A DNA stretch of 64,000 nucleotides, from NCBI RefSeq assembly GCF_001567585.1, contig NZ_LRQV01000009.1, positions 32,261-96,260 of the forward strand, read 5' to 3'. The notes under the pieces are model-generated. The model saw nothing but the letters and a program-made list of their open reading frames with translations, did not search any database and was not told the DNA's origin. Position 1 is the first letter of the stretch. Each line of letters opens with the position of its first letter. Made by a program: the position numbers and the translations under genes. Source of the DNA: Micromonospora rosaria (GTDB lineage Bacteria > Actinomycetota > Actinomycetes > Mycobacteriales > Micromonosporaceae). Below are positions 50,241 to 60,300 of this stretch, piece by piece.

Positions 50241-51653
50241 ATGCGGGCACACGAGGCCGGGGCGCTGCACGGCGACCTCGGCAGCCGGGGGCCGGCCTGG
50301 TTGCGTACCCCGGTCGACGTCAACGCCCTGGTGCCGCAACTGTGGCCGCGCAACGTGGCGCGGGCCGCCGACGGCGCGCTCGCCGTCGCGGGCCTCGGCG
50401 TCCGGGAGATCGCGGCCGAGTTCGGCACCCCGGTGTACGTGCTGGACGAGGACGACCTGCGGTCCCGGTGCCGGGAGTTCCGGGCCGCCTTCCCGACCGA
50501 GGACGTCTACTACGCGGGCAAGGCGTTCCTCTGCCGCGCGGTGGTCCGGATGATCGCCGAGGAGGGCATGTTCCTGGACGTCTGCACCGGGGGTGAGCTG
50601 GCCACCGCGCTGTCGGCCGGGATGCCCCCGGAGCGGATCGGGTTCCACGGCAACAACAAGTCCGTGACCGAGCTGACCCGGGCCCTGGACGCCGGGGTGG
50701 GCCGGATCATCGTCGACTCGTTCACCGAGATCGAGCGGCTCACCGCGCTGGCCCGGGAGCGGGGGGTGCGCCCGGCCGTGCTGATCCGGGTCACCGTCGG
50801 CGTCGAGGCGCACACCCACGAGTTCATCGCCACCGCCCACGAGGACCAGAAGTTCGGCTTCTCGCTGGCCGGCGGGGCGGCGATCGCGGCGGCGCTGCGG
50901 ATCATCGACGAGGGCGTGCTGGAGCTGCGCGGGCTGCACTCGCACATCGGCTCGCAGATCTTCGACACCAGCGGGTTCGAGGTCTCCGCCCGGCGGGTGC
51001 TCGCCCTGCAGGCGCAGATCCGCGACGCGCGCGGGGTGGAGCTGCCCGAGCTGGACCTCGGCGGCGGGTTCGGCATCGCGTACACCACCCAGGACGACCC
51101 GTCCGCCCCGGCGGACCTGGCGAAGCGGCTGCGCAAGATCGTCGACGCCGAGTGCGCGGCGGAGAAGCTCGCCGTACCGCACCTGTCGATCGAGCCCGGC
51201 CGGGCCATCGTCGGCCCCGCCGTCTTCACCCTCTACGAGGTGGGCACGGTGAAGTCCGTGCTGCTGGGCACCGACGGGGACGGCACCGACGCGCGCCGCG
51301 CGTACGTCAGCGTGGACGGCGGGATGAGCGACAACATCCGGACCGCCCTGTACGACGCCTCGTACTCGGCGACGGTGGCCTCCCGGGAGTCGACCGCCCG
51401 GCCGATCCTCGCCCGCGTGGTGGGAAAGCATTGTGAATCCGGGGACATCGTGGTGAAGGATGAATTCCTGCCCGCCGACGTGCAGCCCGGAGATCTTGTT
51501 GCCGTGCCCGGCACCGGTGCCTACTGCCGGAGCATGGCCAGCAACTACAACCACGTTCCCCGGCCCCCGGTGGTCGCGGTCCGTGAAGGCCGGGCCCGCC
51601 TCATCGTCCGGCGGGAGACCGAAGAAGACCTGCTGGCATTGGATGTTGGATGA
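50241..51653 (+). CDS. lysA: diaminopimelate decarboxylase
   Basis: A 470-residue PLP enzyme of the alanine-racemase fold. It decarboxylates meso-diaminopimelate to L-lysine, the last lysine step. The PLP lysine is in VYYAGKAFLC, glycine-rich phosphate binding is in DLGGGFGIAY, and the C-terminal DEFLP and SMASNYNH blocks are typical. ATG at 50241 with GGGAGGA upstream. The stop overlaps the hom start (ATGA), linking lysine and threonine branches of the aspartate pathway in one transcript. Confidence 0.97.
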   Translation: MRAHEAGALHGDLGSRGPAWLRTPVDVNALVPQLWPRNVARAADGALAVAGLGVREIAAEFGTPVYVLDEDDLRSRCREFRAAFPTEDVYYAGKAFLCRAVVRMIAEEGMFLDVCTGGELATALSAGMPPERIGFHGNNKSVTELTRALDAGVGRIIVDSFTEIERLTALARERGVRPAVLIRVTVGVEAHTHEFIATAHEDQKFGFSLAGGAAIAAALRIIDEGVLELRGLHSHIGSQIFDTSGFEVSARRVLALQAQIRDARGVELPELDLGGGFGIAYTTQDDPSAPADLAKRLRKIVDAECAAEKLAVPHLSIEPGRAIVGPAVFTLYEVGTVKSVLLGTDGDGTDARRAYVSVDGGMSDNIRTALYDASYSATVASRESTARPILARVVGKHCESGDIVVKDEFLPADVQPGDLVAVPGTGAYCRSMASNYNHVPRPPVVAVREGRARLIVRRETEEDLLALDVG

Positions 51654-52972
51654 CGTCACCTGTGCGCCTGGCCCTGCTCGGCTGCGGCACCGTCGGCAGC
51701 GAGGTGGTCCGCCTGCTGCACGAGCAGTCGGCCGATCTCGCCGCCCGGATCGGCGCCCCCCTGGAGATCGCCGGCATCGCCGTGCGCCGGCACGGCCGGG
51801 ACCGTGGTGACCTGCCGGTCGACCCGGCGCTGTTCACCACCGACCCGCTCGCCCTGATCAAGTCCGACGACGTGGACGTCGTGGTCGAGATGGTCGGCGG
51901 CATCGAGCCGGCCCGGACCTGGCTGGTGGAGGCGCTGCGGGCCGGCAAGAGCGTGGTGACCGCGAACAAGGCCCTGCTGGCCGAGGACGGCGGCGCGCTG
52001 CACGACGCGGCGGCCGAGGGCGGGGCCGACCTGTACTACGAGGCGTCGGTGGCGGGGGCGATCCCGCTGCTGCGCCCGCTGCGCGAGTCGCTGCACGGGG
52101 ACCGGATCAACCGGGTCACCGGCATCGTCAACGGCACCACCAACTTCATTCTCTCCGCGATGGACGCCAGCGGCGCCGGCTTCGCCGAGGCCCTGGAGGA
52201 GGCGACCGAGCTGGGGTACGCCGAGGCCGACCCGACCGCCGACGTGGAGGGCTTCGACGCGGCGGCGAAGGCGGCGATCCTGGCCTCGCTGGCCTTCCAC
52301 ACCCGGGTCGGCGCGGCCGACGTGTACCGGGAGGGGATCACCGAGGTCACCGCCGCCGACATGGCCAGCGCCAAGGCGATGGGGTGCACCATCAAGCTGC
52401 TCTGCATCGCCGCCCGGGGCGCCGACCCGCAGGGCCGGGAGACGGTCAGCGTCCGGGTGCACCCGGCGATGATCCCGCTCAGCCACCCGCTGGCCAGCGT
52501 CGGTGACGCCTTCAACGCGGTCTTCGTGGAGGCCGAGGCGGCCGGGCAGCTCATGTTCTACGGCCGGGGCGCCGGTGGGGCGCCGACCGCCAGCGCGGTC
52601 CTCGGCGACGTGGTGGCGGTGGCCCGCAACCGGCTCGCCGGGGCGCGGGCGGCCAGCGAGTCCGCGTACGCCGACCTGTCGGTGCGGCCGATGGGGGAGG
52701 CGCTCACCCGGTACCACATCAGCCTCGACGTGGCCGACCGGCCGGGCGTGCTCGCCTCGGTGGCCGGGGTGTTCGCCCGGCACGACGTGTCGATCGCCAC
52801 CGTCCGGCAGGGCTCGGCGGAGGCCGGCAGCGGCCGGGGCGAGGACGCCGACCTGGTCATCGTGACCCACGTCGCGCCGGACGCGGCGCTGGCCGCCACG
52901 GTCCGGGAGCTGCGTGGCCTGGACACCGTACGCTCCGTGACCAGCGTCCTGCGGGTCGAGGGCGGGGTGTGA
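51650..52972 (+). CDS. hom: homoserine dehydrogenase with ACT domain
   Basis: A 440-residue enzyme reducing aspartate semialdehyde to homoserine with NAD(P)H, at the branch to threonine and methionine. The Rossmann motif is [11 protein letters not shown], the catalytic region includes NGTTNFIL and [10 protein letters not shown], and a C-terminal ACT domain (about 350-440, [17 protein letters not shown]) is the usual site of threonine feedback control. ATG at 51650 overlaps the lysA stop. thrC follows after 148 bases. Confidence 0.97.
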   Translation: MTSPVRLALLGCGTVGSEVVRLLHEQSADLAARIGAPLEIAGIAVRRHGRDRGDLPVDPALFTTDPLALIKSDDVDVVVEMVGGIEPARTWLVEALRAGKSVVTANKALLAEDGGALHDAAAEGGADLYYEASVAGAIPLLRPLRESLHGDRINRVTGIVNGTTNFILSAMDASGAGFAEALEEATELGYAEADPTADVEGFDAAAKAAILASLAFHTRVGAADVYREGITEVTAADMASAKAMGCTIKLLCIAARGADPQGRETVSVRVHPAMIPLSHPLASVGDAFNAVFVEAEAAGQLMFYGRGAGGAPTASAVLGDVVAVARNRLAGARAASESAYADLSVRPMGEALTRYHISLDVADRPGVLASVAGVFARHDVSIATVRQGSAEAGSGRGEDADLVIVTHVAPDAALAATVRELRGLDTVRSVTSVLRVEGGV

Positions 52973-53120
52973 GCGGACCCGGCACTGGCCGGGTACGGTC
53001 CCGTCGGGCGGGTGTCCCGCCAGATGGGTAACGGTGGGTGTGCCGCCGGTCGGTCCGGCCGGCTGGTTCACCCTGGAGACGTCCCCCGGTCAGCGGGGTG
53101 GTAGAGGCGAGGAGAGCGAC

Positions 53121-54170
53121 ATGTGGCGGGGTCTGATCGAGGCTTACCGGGACCGGCTGCCGGTCACCGACGCCACGCCCGTCGTCACCCTGCACGAGGG
53201 GAACACCCCGCTGCTGCCGGCGCCGGTCCTCTCCGCCCGGCTCGGCTGCGACGTGTACCTCAAGGTCGAGGGGGCGAACCCGACCGGGTCGTTCAAGGAC
53301 CGGGGGATGACCCTGGCGGTCTCCAAGGCGGTCGGCGCCGGGGACAAGGCGATCATCTGCGCCTCGACCGGTAACACCAGCGCCTCCGCCGCCGCGTACG
53401 CGGCCCGCGCCGGGATCACCTGCGCGGTGCTGGTGCCGCAGGGCAAGATCGCGCTGGGCAAGCTGGCCCAGGCGCTCGTGCACGGGGCGAAGCTGCTCCA
53501 GGTCAACGGCAACTTCGACGACTGCCTGGCGTTGGCCGGCAAGCTCGCCCAGGACTACCCGGTGGCCCTGGTCAACTCGGTCAACATCGACCGGCTGCAG
53601 GGCCAGAAGACCGCCGCCTTCGAGATCGTCGAGGCGCTCGGCGACGCCCCCGACATCCACTGCCTGCCGGTCGGCAACGCCGGCAACATCTCCGCGTACT
53701 GGATGGGCTACTCGGAGGACCTGCGCGACGGCAACGCCACCCGCGCCCCGAAGATGTACGGCTTCCAGGCCTCCGGCGCCGCCCCGATCGTGACCGGGCA
53801 GGTGGTGACCGAGCCGTCCACGATCGCCACCGCGATCCGGATCGGCAACCCGGCGAGCTGGACCCGGGCCGTCGACGCCCGGGACGCCTCCGGCGGGCTG
53901 ATCGCCGCGGTCACCGACCGGGAGATCCTCACCGCGTACCGGCTGCTCGCCCGGGAGGTCGGCGTCTTCGTCGAGCTGGGCAGCGCGGCGAGCGTGGCCG
54001 GCCTGCTGCAGCAGGCGGCGGCCGGCCTGGTGCCGGCCGGCTCGACGGTGGTCTGCACGGTCACCGGCCACGGCCTGAAGGACCCGGAGTGGGCCATCAC
54101 CACCGCCCCGGCCCCGATCACCATCGCCAACGACCCGCTGGCCGCCGCCCGCTCCCTGGATCTCGCCTGA
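53121..54170 (+). CDS. thrC: threonine synthase
   Basis: A 349-residue PLP enzyme (fold type II) converting O-phosphohomoserine to threonine. The PLP lysine is in GSFKDRGMT, the phosphate-binding loop in [12 protein letters not shown], and [17 protein letters not shown] is the substrate-contact block. ATG at 53121 with GAGGAG 5 bases upstream is preferred over an upstream in-frame start that lacks a ribosome site. Together with hom and thrB (8.4 kb further on) the threonine branch is complete. Confidence 0.96.
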   Translation: MWRGLIEAYRDRLPVTDATPVVTLHEGNTPLLPAPVLSARLGCDVYLKVEGANPTGSFKDRGMTLAVSKAVGAGDKAIICASTGNTSASAAAYAARAGITCAVLVPQGKIALGKLAQALVHGAKLLQVNGNFDDCLALAGKLAQDYPVALVNSVNIDRLQGQKTAAFEIVEALGDAPDIHCLPVGNAGNISAYWMGYSEDLRDGNATRAPKMYGFQASGAAPIVTGQVVTEPSTIATAIRIGNPASWTRAVDARDASGGLIAAVTDREILTAYRLLAREVGVFVELGSAASVAGLLQQAAAGLVPAGSTVVCTVTGHGLKDPEWAITTAPAPITIANDPLAAARSLDLA

Positions 54171-54223
54171 CCCTCTGATCCCCAGCGGACCGGGCGGGGG
54201 AGCGGCGTGGCCGGCAGTCGCCG

Positions 54224-54293
54224 CGATCGTGCACTTTCGGCCCCGGGTGTGGCGGCTTTGCCCCCTTATGTCGGGGCGGTGAATGCACGATCG
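54224..54293. repeat. 70-bp imperfect inverted-repeat element overlapping the TetR 3' end
   Basis: Arms CGATCGTGCA (54224-54233) and TGCACGATCG (54284-54293) are perfect complements, and pairing continues inward with mismatches. The right arm is read as the last codons of the TetR gene. It may act as a terminator between the convergent thrC and TetR genes and resembles a small palindromic repeat element. Confidence 0.65.
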
Positions 54294-54862
54294 TGGGGCG
54301 GTGGGGGCGCGATGGCCTTGGTCAGGGTGCGGGTGACCAGGGTGAGCACCTCGTGTCGGGAGATGTCGTGCTCGGCCAGGTAGCTCCACCCGCCGTAGAG
54401 CTGCGACCAGAGGGTGCTCTGCAACCAGTCGGCGGGTAGCGCCGGGTCGATGGTGCCGTCCGCGTGGCCGCGCGCCACCATCGCGACGAAGTCGTCGTCG
54501 CAGCCCTCCTCGGACCAGTACGGGTCGGTGATCAGTTGCGGCTCGGCGAAGAGCAGTGAGAGCAGCCCGCCGAGGTCGAAGTACTCGGTGCAGAGCCGGT
54601 GGAACGCGGCGGCACCCGTGCCCTCGTCCAGCCGGGCGCGTTCGTCGGCCCGGCGCAGCCGGGCCGCACCCTCGGCGGAGACGGCCGCCAGCAGGTCGGA
54701 CCGTTCGGGGAAGTACCGGTGCAGGGTGGTCCGGCCGACCTGCGCCGCAGTGGCGATCTCGCCGAGGGAGGCGGCGGCGTTCTGGCCGAGCACCTCGATG
54801 GCGGCGTCGAGGATCGCCTGCCGGGTGCGGGTCCGGCTCCCACTCTCCGGTGAACTGACCAT
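54266..54862 (-). CDS. TetR-family transcriptional regulator
   Basis: A 198-residue one-component regulator. The N-terminal helix-turn-helix (about 12-57) shows RQAILDAAIEVLG and TTLHRYFPERSDLLAAV. The ligand-binding part is helical and divergent. The extreme C-terminus (HDRAFTAPT) is encoded by the right arm of the inverted repeat described here. ATG at 54862; the purine-rich AAAGGGG lies about 19 bases away, so translation may be weak or leaderless. It is divergent from the ABC exporter, with a palindrome between them, so it most likely represses that exporter and itself. Confidence 0.88.
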   Translation of the reverse strand: MVSSPESGSRTRTRQAILDAAIEVLGQNAAASLGEIATAAQVGRTTLHRYFPERSDLLAAVSAEGAARLRRADERARLDEGTGAAAFHRLCTEYFDLGGLLSLLFAEPQLITDPYWSEEGCDDDFVAMVARGHADGTIDPALPADWLQSTLWSQLYGGWSYLAEHDISRHEVLTLVTRTLTKAIAPPPPHDRAFTAPT

Positions 54863-54909
54863 GGCGACAGGTTAGCAACGCCCCTTTCTGGAATATCGGT
54901 TGCCCGTAA

Positions 54910-54927
54910 TGGAACGTACGTGTTCCA
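54910..54927. promoter_or_regulatory. TGGAAC-N6-GTTCCA palindrome, probable TetR operator
   Basis: Perfect 6-bp arms TGGAAC (54910-54915) and GTTCCA (54922-54927) lie between the divergent TetR and ABC exporter genes, 8 bases before the chosen GTG. Size and position suit a TetR dimer. Confidence 0.55.
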
Positions 54928-54935
54928 CTCCCGGG

Positions 54936-56705
54936 GTGACTGCCTCCGCCTCGCGACGACACCTGCTGTTCGCCCTGCTCCGCCCGCACTGGCCCGCCAT
55001 GCTGCTCGGCCTGCTGCTGGGTCTGGTCGCCAACGCGGCCGGGCTGGCCACCCCGCTGGTGACCAAGTGGGTGCTCGACACCCTCGGCGCCGGGGAGCCG
55101 TTGACCCGTCCGATCCTCGTCCTGCTGGCCCTGGTCGTCGTCGGGGCCGGCATCGGCCTGTGGCAGTGGATCCTGATGGGCACCGTGGCCGAGCGGGTGG
55201 TGTACGAGGCCCGGGTGTCGATCATCCGGCGGTACTTCGCCGCCCGCATCGACCAGCTCACCCGGCGACCGGGCGGTGAGCTGGTCACCCGGGCCACCTC
55301 CGACCCGGCCCTGTTGCACGAGGCGTCCGGCAGCGTCGTCGGCCTGATCAACGGCGCGGTGGCCCTGGTCGGGACGCTGGCCCTGATGGGCGTGCTCGAC
55401 GTGGTGCTGCTGGGCGCGACGCTGGTCGCGGTGGTCCTGGTGGCCGTGCTGATGGGGCTGATCATGCCCGCCATCGGGCGGGCCCAGGAGGCGGCGCAGG
55501 AGTCCGTGGGCCGGCTCGGCGGCACCCTGGAGGGCGCGCTGCGCGCCATCCGCACCGTCAAGGCCAGCCGGGCCGAGCCCCGTCAGACCGAGTTGATCAC
55601 CGGGTACGCCCGGGACACCGCCCGGCACAGCGTCCGGGCCGCCCGGCGGTCCGCCGTGGTCTGGACGATCTCCTGGACCGGCATCCAGGTGGCCGTCATC
55701 GTCATCCTCGGCTTCGGGGCGGCGCGGGCCGAGCGTGGGCTGATCGAGGTCTCGACCCTGATCGCCTTCCTGCTGTACGCCTTCCAGCTCATGGGCCCGA
55801 TCGGCGAGCTCACCCAGAACCTGACCGCGATGCAGGCCGGGATCGCGGCGGCGAGCCGGATCCGGGAGATCGAGGCGATCGAGGTCGAGCCGGCCGGCGC
55901 GCCGGGCACCCGACCGGTCCCCGACGTCGCGCCGACGCCTCGCCGGGGCGACCCGGTGCTCGTGTTCCGGGGGGTCACCGCGCGGTACGGGCCGGACGGC
56001 GACCCCGCGGTCAGCGACATCGACCTGCGGATCCCCCGCACCGGCCACACCGCCCTGGTAGGCCCCTCCGGTGCCGGCAAGACCACCCTCTTCTCGCTGC
56101 TGCTGCGGTTCCTCGAACCGGTCGACGGCGTCCTGCTGCTCGACGGCCGGCCGTACCCCGACCTCAGCCCGGCCGAGGTCCGGGGCCGGCTGGCCTACGT
56201 GGAGCAGGACGCCCCGGTGGTGCCCGGGACGATCGGGGACAACCTCCGGTTCACCCATCCGGACGCCACCGACGAGGAACTGTGGGAGGCGCTGCGGACG
56301 GTGCACCTGGCCGACCGGGTCGCGTCGTTCGACCTGGGCCTGGACACCCCGCTCACCGCGACGTCGGTCTCCGGCGGGGAGCGGCAGCGCATCGCGCTCG
56401 CCCGCGCCGTCCTGCGTACCCCGGACGTGCTGTTGCTCGACGAGGCGACCGCGCAGGTCGACGGCCTCACCGAGGCGGCCGTCACGCGCTGCGTGCGGGA
56501 CCGGGCGGCGGTGGGCGCCGTGGTGACCATCGCGCACCGGCTCTCCACCGTGCTCGACGCCGACCAGATCGTGGTGATGGAGCGCGGCCGGATCCGGGCC
56601 GTGGGCAGCCACCGCGACCTGCTCCGCGAGGACGCGCTCTACCGGGACCTGGTGGCCGCGCTGCGGATCACCCCCGAAGCGGTGGCGGACGCCGCCGTCC
56701 ACTGA
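54936..56705 (+). CDS. ABC exporter, fused membrane and ATP-binding domains
   Basis: A 589-residue half-transporter. Six membrane segments span about 10-300. The ATP-binding domain (about 345-575) has Walker A GPSGAGKTT, signature VSGGERQR, Walker B VLLLDEA and the late switch histidine in IAHRLS. It probably forms a homodimer that exports a lipid-like or drug-like substrate. The GTG at 54936 is chosen because it leaves the palindrome outside the gene; an ATG at 54909 or TTG at 54900 would extend it. None has a good ribosome site. Control by the divergent TetR is likely. Confidence 0.9.
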   Translation: MTASASRRHLLFALLRPHWPAMLLGLLLGLVANAAGLATPLVTKWVLDTLGAGEPLTRPILVLLALVVVGAGIGLWQWILMGTVAERVVYEARVSIIRRYFAARIDQLTRRPGGELVTRATSDPALLHEASGSVVGLINGAVALVGTLALMGVLDVVLLGATLVAVVLVAVLMGLIMPAIGRAQEAAQESVGRLGGTLEGALRAIRTVKASRAEPRQTELITGYARDTARHSVRAARRSAVVWTISWTGIQVAVIVILGFGAARAERGLIEVSTLIAFLLYAFQLMGPIGELTQNLTAMQAGIAAASRIREIEAIEVEPAGAPGTRPVPDVAPTPRRGDPVLVFRGVTARYGPDGDPAVSDIDLRIPRTGHTALVGPSGAGKTTLFSLLLRFLEPVDGVLLLDGRPYPDLSPAEVRGRLAYVEQDAPVVPGTIGDNLRFTHPDATDEELWEALRTVHLADRVASFDLGLDTPLTATSVSGGERQRIALARAVLRTPDVLLLDEATAQVDGLTEAAVTRCVRDRAAVGAVVTIAHRLSTVLDADQIVVMERGRIRAVGSHRDLLREDALYRDLVAALRITPEAVADAAVH

Positions 56706-56786
56706 GCGCCCCGCAGCCCGTCGTGGTCGCGGGGTCGGGCAGACTGCTCCTGCCGAACATCCTTCTTCCAGGAGTGAGCCACGCCG

Positions 56787-59700
56787 ATGTCGCTGCTCGC
56801 CAGATTCAGCCTCGCCAACCGAGGGCTGGTCGCCCTCATCGCGGTGGTGACCACGCTCTTCGGGGCGCTCGCCGTGCCGTCGCTGAAGCAGCAACTTCTG
56901 CCGTCGCTGGAGTTCCCGGCCGCGTTCATCGTGGCCGGGTACCCCGGCGCCGCGCCCGAGATCGTGGAATCCCAGGTCACCGAGCCGATCGAGAACAGCC
57001 TCCAGGGGATCGAGGGGCTGGAGGAGGTCACCTCGACCTCCCGCGAGGGCTTCGCCACCGTCCAGGTGCAGTACGCGTTCGGTACCGACCTGGACGACGT
57101 GGTCAACAAGATGCAGACCGCGTTGAGCCGGATCGACTCGCAGCTTCCGGAGAACGTGGACCCGCAGGTCATCGCCGGGAGCACCGACGACCTGCCGGCC
57201 GTGGTGATCGCCGCGACCACCGGCGGCGACGAGCGGGCCCTCGCCGCCCGGCTCCGCGACACGGTCGTGCCGGAGTTGGAGGCGATCGACGGGGTCCGGT
57301 CGGTGGACGTCACCGGGGACCGCGACGACGTCGTGGTGATCACCCCGGATCCGGCCAAGCTCGCCAAGGCCAAGCTCGCCCCGACCGCGATCGGCACGGC
57401 GTTGAAGAACAACGGGGTGGCGGTGCCGGCGGGTGCGGTCACCGACGGGACCAGGGCGCTGACCGTGCAGGTCGGCACCCCGATCGCCAGCCTGGAGGAC
57501 CTGCGCGGGATCGCGCTCGTCTCGACCCAGCCGAAGACCGCGCCGGTGAAGCTCGGCGACGTCGCCTCGGTCGAGCAGCAGCTCGCCCCGCCCACCGCCT
57601 TCACCCGGACCAACGGCCAGGACAGCCTCGGCCTCGCCATCACCGCCGCGCCGGACGGCAACGCCGTCGAGATCTCGCACGAGATCCGGGACCGGCTCGC
57701 CGAGCTGGAGACCGCTGCCGGAGCCGACCTGACGGTGGTCTTCGACCAGGCGCCGTTCGTGGAGAAGTCGATCGAGACGCTGAGCACGGAGGGTCTGCTC
57801 GGGCTGGTGATGGCGGTCATCGTCATCCTGGTCTTCCTGCTGTCGGTGCGCTCCACCGTGGTCACCGCCGTCTCCATCCCGCTCTCCGTGCTGGTGGCGC
57901 TGCTGGCCCTGTGGATCGGGGACTACTCGCTGAACCTGCTCACCCTGGGCGCGCTGACCATCGCGGTGGGCCGGGTGGTGGACGACTCGATCGTGGTGCT
58001 GGAGAACATCAAACGCCACCTGGAGTACGGCGAGCCGAAGCGGGAGGCGATCCTCACCGGGGTCCGCGAGGTGGCCGGCGCCGTGACCGCCTCCACGCTG
58101 ACCACGGTGGCGGTCTTCGCCCCGATCGCGTTGGTCGGCGGCTTCGTCGGGCAGCTCTTCGCGCCCTTCGCGATCACCGTCACGGTGGCGTTGCTGGCCT
58201 CGCTGCTGGTCTCCCTGACCGTGATCCCGGTGCTGGCGTACTGGTTCCTGAAGCCGCCGGCCACCTCCGACGCCGAGGTACGCCGGGCCGCCGAGGAGAA
58301 GGAGCTGCGCAACCCGTTGCAGCGGGGGTACCTGCCGGTCATCGACTTCGCCACCCGTACCCGGAAGACCCGGTGGATCACCCTGGTGGCCGGTGTGGTC
58401 GTGCTCTCCGGCACGCTCCTGCTCGCCCAGCGGCTGGAGACCAACTTCCTGGACGACTCCGGCCAGGACACCCTGAACATCACCCAGAAGCTGCCGGCGG
58501 GTACCGGCCTGGCCGGCACCGACCAGGCCGCCCGCCAGGTCGAGGCGGTGCTGGCCCGCACCGACGGGGTGGAGAGCTACCAGGTCACGGCGGGCGGCGG
58601 CGACAACCCGTTCGCCGGGGGTGGTGGCAACGCGACCGCCTCCTTCTCGCTGGCGCTGGACGGCGAGACCGACGCCGCGCAGATGCGGGAGATCCTGCGC
58701 AAGGAGTTCGACGGCCTCGGCCCCGCCGCCGGGGAGATCACCTTCGGTGGCGGGCAGGGCGGCGCCGCCGCCAACGAGATCCGGGTGATCGTCCAGGCGT
58801 CGGACCCCGACACGCTGGCGCGGGCGGCCGAGGAGGCCCGCCAGGTGATGGCCGGTACGCCCGACGTCGCCGACGTGTCCAGCAGCCTGGCGGAGCGGGT
58901 GCCCCGGGTGGAGGTCGTGGTCGACCGGATCGCGGCGGCCCGTGCCGGGCTCACCGAGGCGGCGGTCGGTCAACTGGTGGCGCAGATCTACCGGGGCACC
59001 CCGTTGGGGCAGGTGTCGGTCGACGGCGGGCAGCGTCCCGTGGTGCTCGCCACCGGGGCCACCCCGCCGACCACCGTCGACGAGTTGCGCGAGCTGCGGG
59101 TCGGGCCGGTCACCCTGGACGACATCGCCGACATCACCCAGTCGGAGGGGCCGCAGCAGATCACCCGGATCGACGGGGAACGCAGCGTCGCGGTGACCGG
59201 CACGGCGACCGGCTCGAACCTCGGCGCGACCAGTCAGGAGCTGCGGGAGCGGCTGGACGGGCTGGACGTGCCCGGGGCGACCTTCGCCCTGGGCGGGGTC
59301 AGCGCCGACCAGGAGGAGGCCTTCGCGGACCTGGGGCTGGCGGTGCTGGCCGCGATCGCGATCGTCTTCCTGATCATGGTGGCGACGTTCCGGAGCCTGG
59401 TCCAGGCGCTGATCCTGCTGGTCTCCGTGCCGTTCGCGGCGACCGGGGCGATCGGCCTGCTGCTGGCGACCGGCACCCCGATGGGCGTACCGGCGCTGAT
59501 CGGTGTGCTGATGCTCGTCGGCATCGTGGTGACCAACGCGATCGTCCTGCTGGACCTGGTCAACCAGTACCGCGAGCAGGGCATGGGGGTCCGGGAGGCG
59601 GTGGTCGAGGGCGGCCGGCGCCGGCTGCGCCCGATCCTGATGACCGCGGTCGCCACGATCTTCGCGCTGCTGCCGATGGCGTTCGGGCTCACCGGCGAGG

Positions 59701-60137
59701 GGGGCTTCATCTCGCAGCCGTTGGCCATCGTGGTGATCGGCGGCCTGCTCAGCTCGACGCTGCTGACCCTGGTCCTGGTGCCGACGCTGTACGCGATGGC
59801 GGAGCACACCAAGGAGTCGTTCCGGACCCGCCGGGCGCGGCGACGCGGTGCGGCTGCGGCCGGTGCGGCCCGGGACGGTGCGGCACCGGCCGGGACCGGC
59901 CCGGAGCCGGCTGCGGGCTCGGCGACGGAGCGGCCGGCCGGTGAGCGTCCGGCCGGTGCGCCGGAGGCGACCGCGCCGGCCCGGGTGGGGACGCCGGCCC
60001 CGACGGGCACCGACGGCGGAGGCGCCGAGCCGGCGGCCCGGCCGGCCCCCTCCGGGGCGCTGATCGACGGTACCGACCAGTTCGAGGTGCTCCGGCTGCC
60101 GAAGAGCCGGCAGTCGCCGTTGCCGCCGACCGAGTAG
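56787..60137 (+). CDS. RND-family efflux permease (AcrB/SwrC-like)
   Basis: A 1116-residue transporter of the AcrB type: membrane helix 1 (LVALIAVVTTLFGALAVP), a large periplasmic-type loop (about 35-330), helices 2-6, a second large loop (about 560-860) and helices 8-12. The start with GYPGAAPEIVESQVTEPIE and the proton-relay VDDSIVVLEN are typical. The last 80 residues are an Ala/Pro/Gly-rich tail. No membrane-fusion protein gene is adjacent, as in Bacillus SwrC. ATG at 56787 with AGGAG about 12 bases upstream. Substrate unknown. Confidence 0.92.
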   Translation: MSLLARFSLANRGLVALIAVVTTLFGALAVPSLKQQLLPSLEFPAAFIVAGYPGAAPEIVESQVTEPIENSLQGIEGLEEVTSTSREGFATVQVQYAFGTDLDDVVNKMQTALSRIDSQLPENVDPQVIAGSTDDLPAVVIAATTGGDERALAARLRDTVVPELEAIDGVRSVDVTGDRDDVVVITPDPAKLAKAKLAPTAIGTALKNNGVAVPAGAVTDGTRALTVQVGTPIASLEDLRGIALVSTQPKTAPVKLGDVASVEQQLAPPTAFTRTNGQDSLGLAITAAPDGNAVEISHEIRDRLAELETAAGADLTVVFDQAPFVEKSIETLSTEGLLGLVMAVIVILVFLLSVRSTVVTAVSIPLSVLVALLALWIGDYSLNLLTLGALTIAVGRVVDDSIVVLENIKRHLEYGEPKREAILTGVREVAGAVTASTLTTVAVFAPIALVGGFVGQLFAPFAITVTVALLASLLVSLTVIPVLAYWFLKPPATSDAEVRRAAEEKELRNPLQRGYLPVIDFATRTRKTRWITLVAGVVVLSGTLLLAQRLETNFLDDSGQDTLNITQKLPAGTGLAGTDQAARQVEAVLARTDGVESYQVTAGGGDNPFAGGGGNATASFSLALDGETDAAQMREILRKEFDGLGPAAGEITFGGGQGGAAANEIRVIVQASDPDTLARAAEEARQVMAGTPDVADVSSSLAERVPRVEVVVDRIAAARAGLTEAAVGQLVAQIYRGTPLGQVSVDGGQRPVVLATGATPPTTVDELRELRVGPVTLDDIADITQSEGPQQITRIDGERSVAVTGTATGSNLGATSQELRERLDGLDVPGATFALGGVSADQEEAFADLGLAVLAAIAIVFLIMVATFRSLVQALILLVSVPFAATGAIGLLLATGTPMGVPALIGVLMLVGIVVTNAIVLLDLVNQYREQGMGVREAVVEGGRRRLRPILMTAVATIFALLPMAFGLTGEGGFISQPLAIVVIGGLLSSTLLTLVLVPTLYAMAEHTKESFRTRRARRRGAAAAGAARDGAAPAGTGPEPAAGSATERPAGERPAGAPEATAPARVGTPAPTGTDGGGAEPAARPAPSGALIDGTDQFEVLRLPKSRQSPLPPTE

Positions 60138-60178
60138 CACCTCGTGCAGTAGCCCCGGCGGGTGCCCCCGTCGGCCCG

Positions 60179-60213
60179 GACGCCCCGGTGGGAGCACCCC
60201 GCCGGGGCGTCCG
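60179..60213. terminator. hairpin terminator after the RND permease
   Basis: An 11-bp stem (60179-60189 with 60203-60213) around a 13-base loop lies 42 bases after the RND stop. No U-tract. Confidence 0.55.
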
Positions 60214-60300
60214 CCGTCCGGCCGGTGTCACTCCGCCATCCAGCGGGTACGCTGAGTAGTTAATCGATTGCCGAGAGTTCTGCCCGGTCAGGGAGCCCAG

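Noticed and set aside
52857..60197. A stop-free frame of over 2400 codons on the minus strand
   Set aside because: It lies opposite hom, thrC, an ABC exporter and an RND permease, all with clear family motifs. At this GC content antisense frames lack stops by chance; the translation is Gly/Arg/His-rich with no domain.
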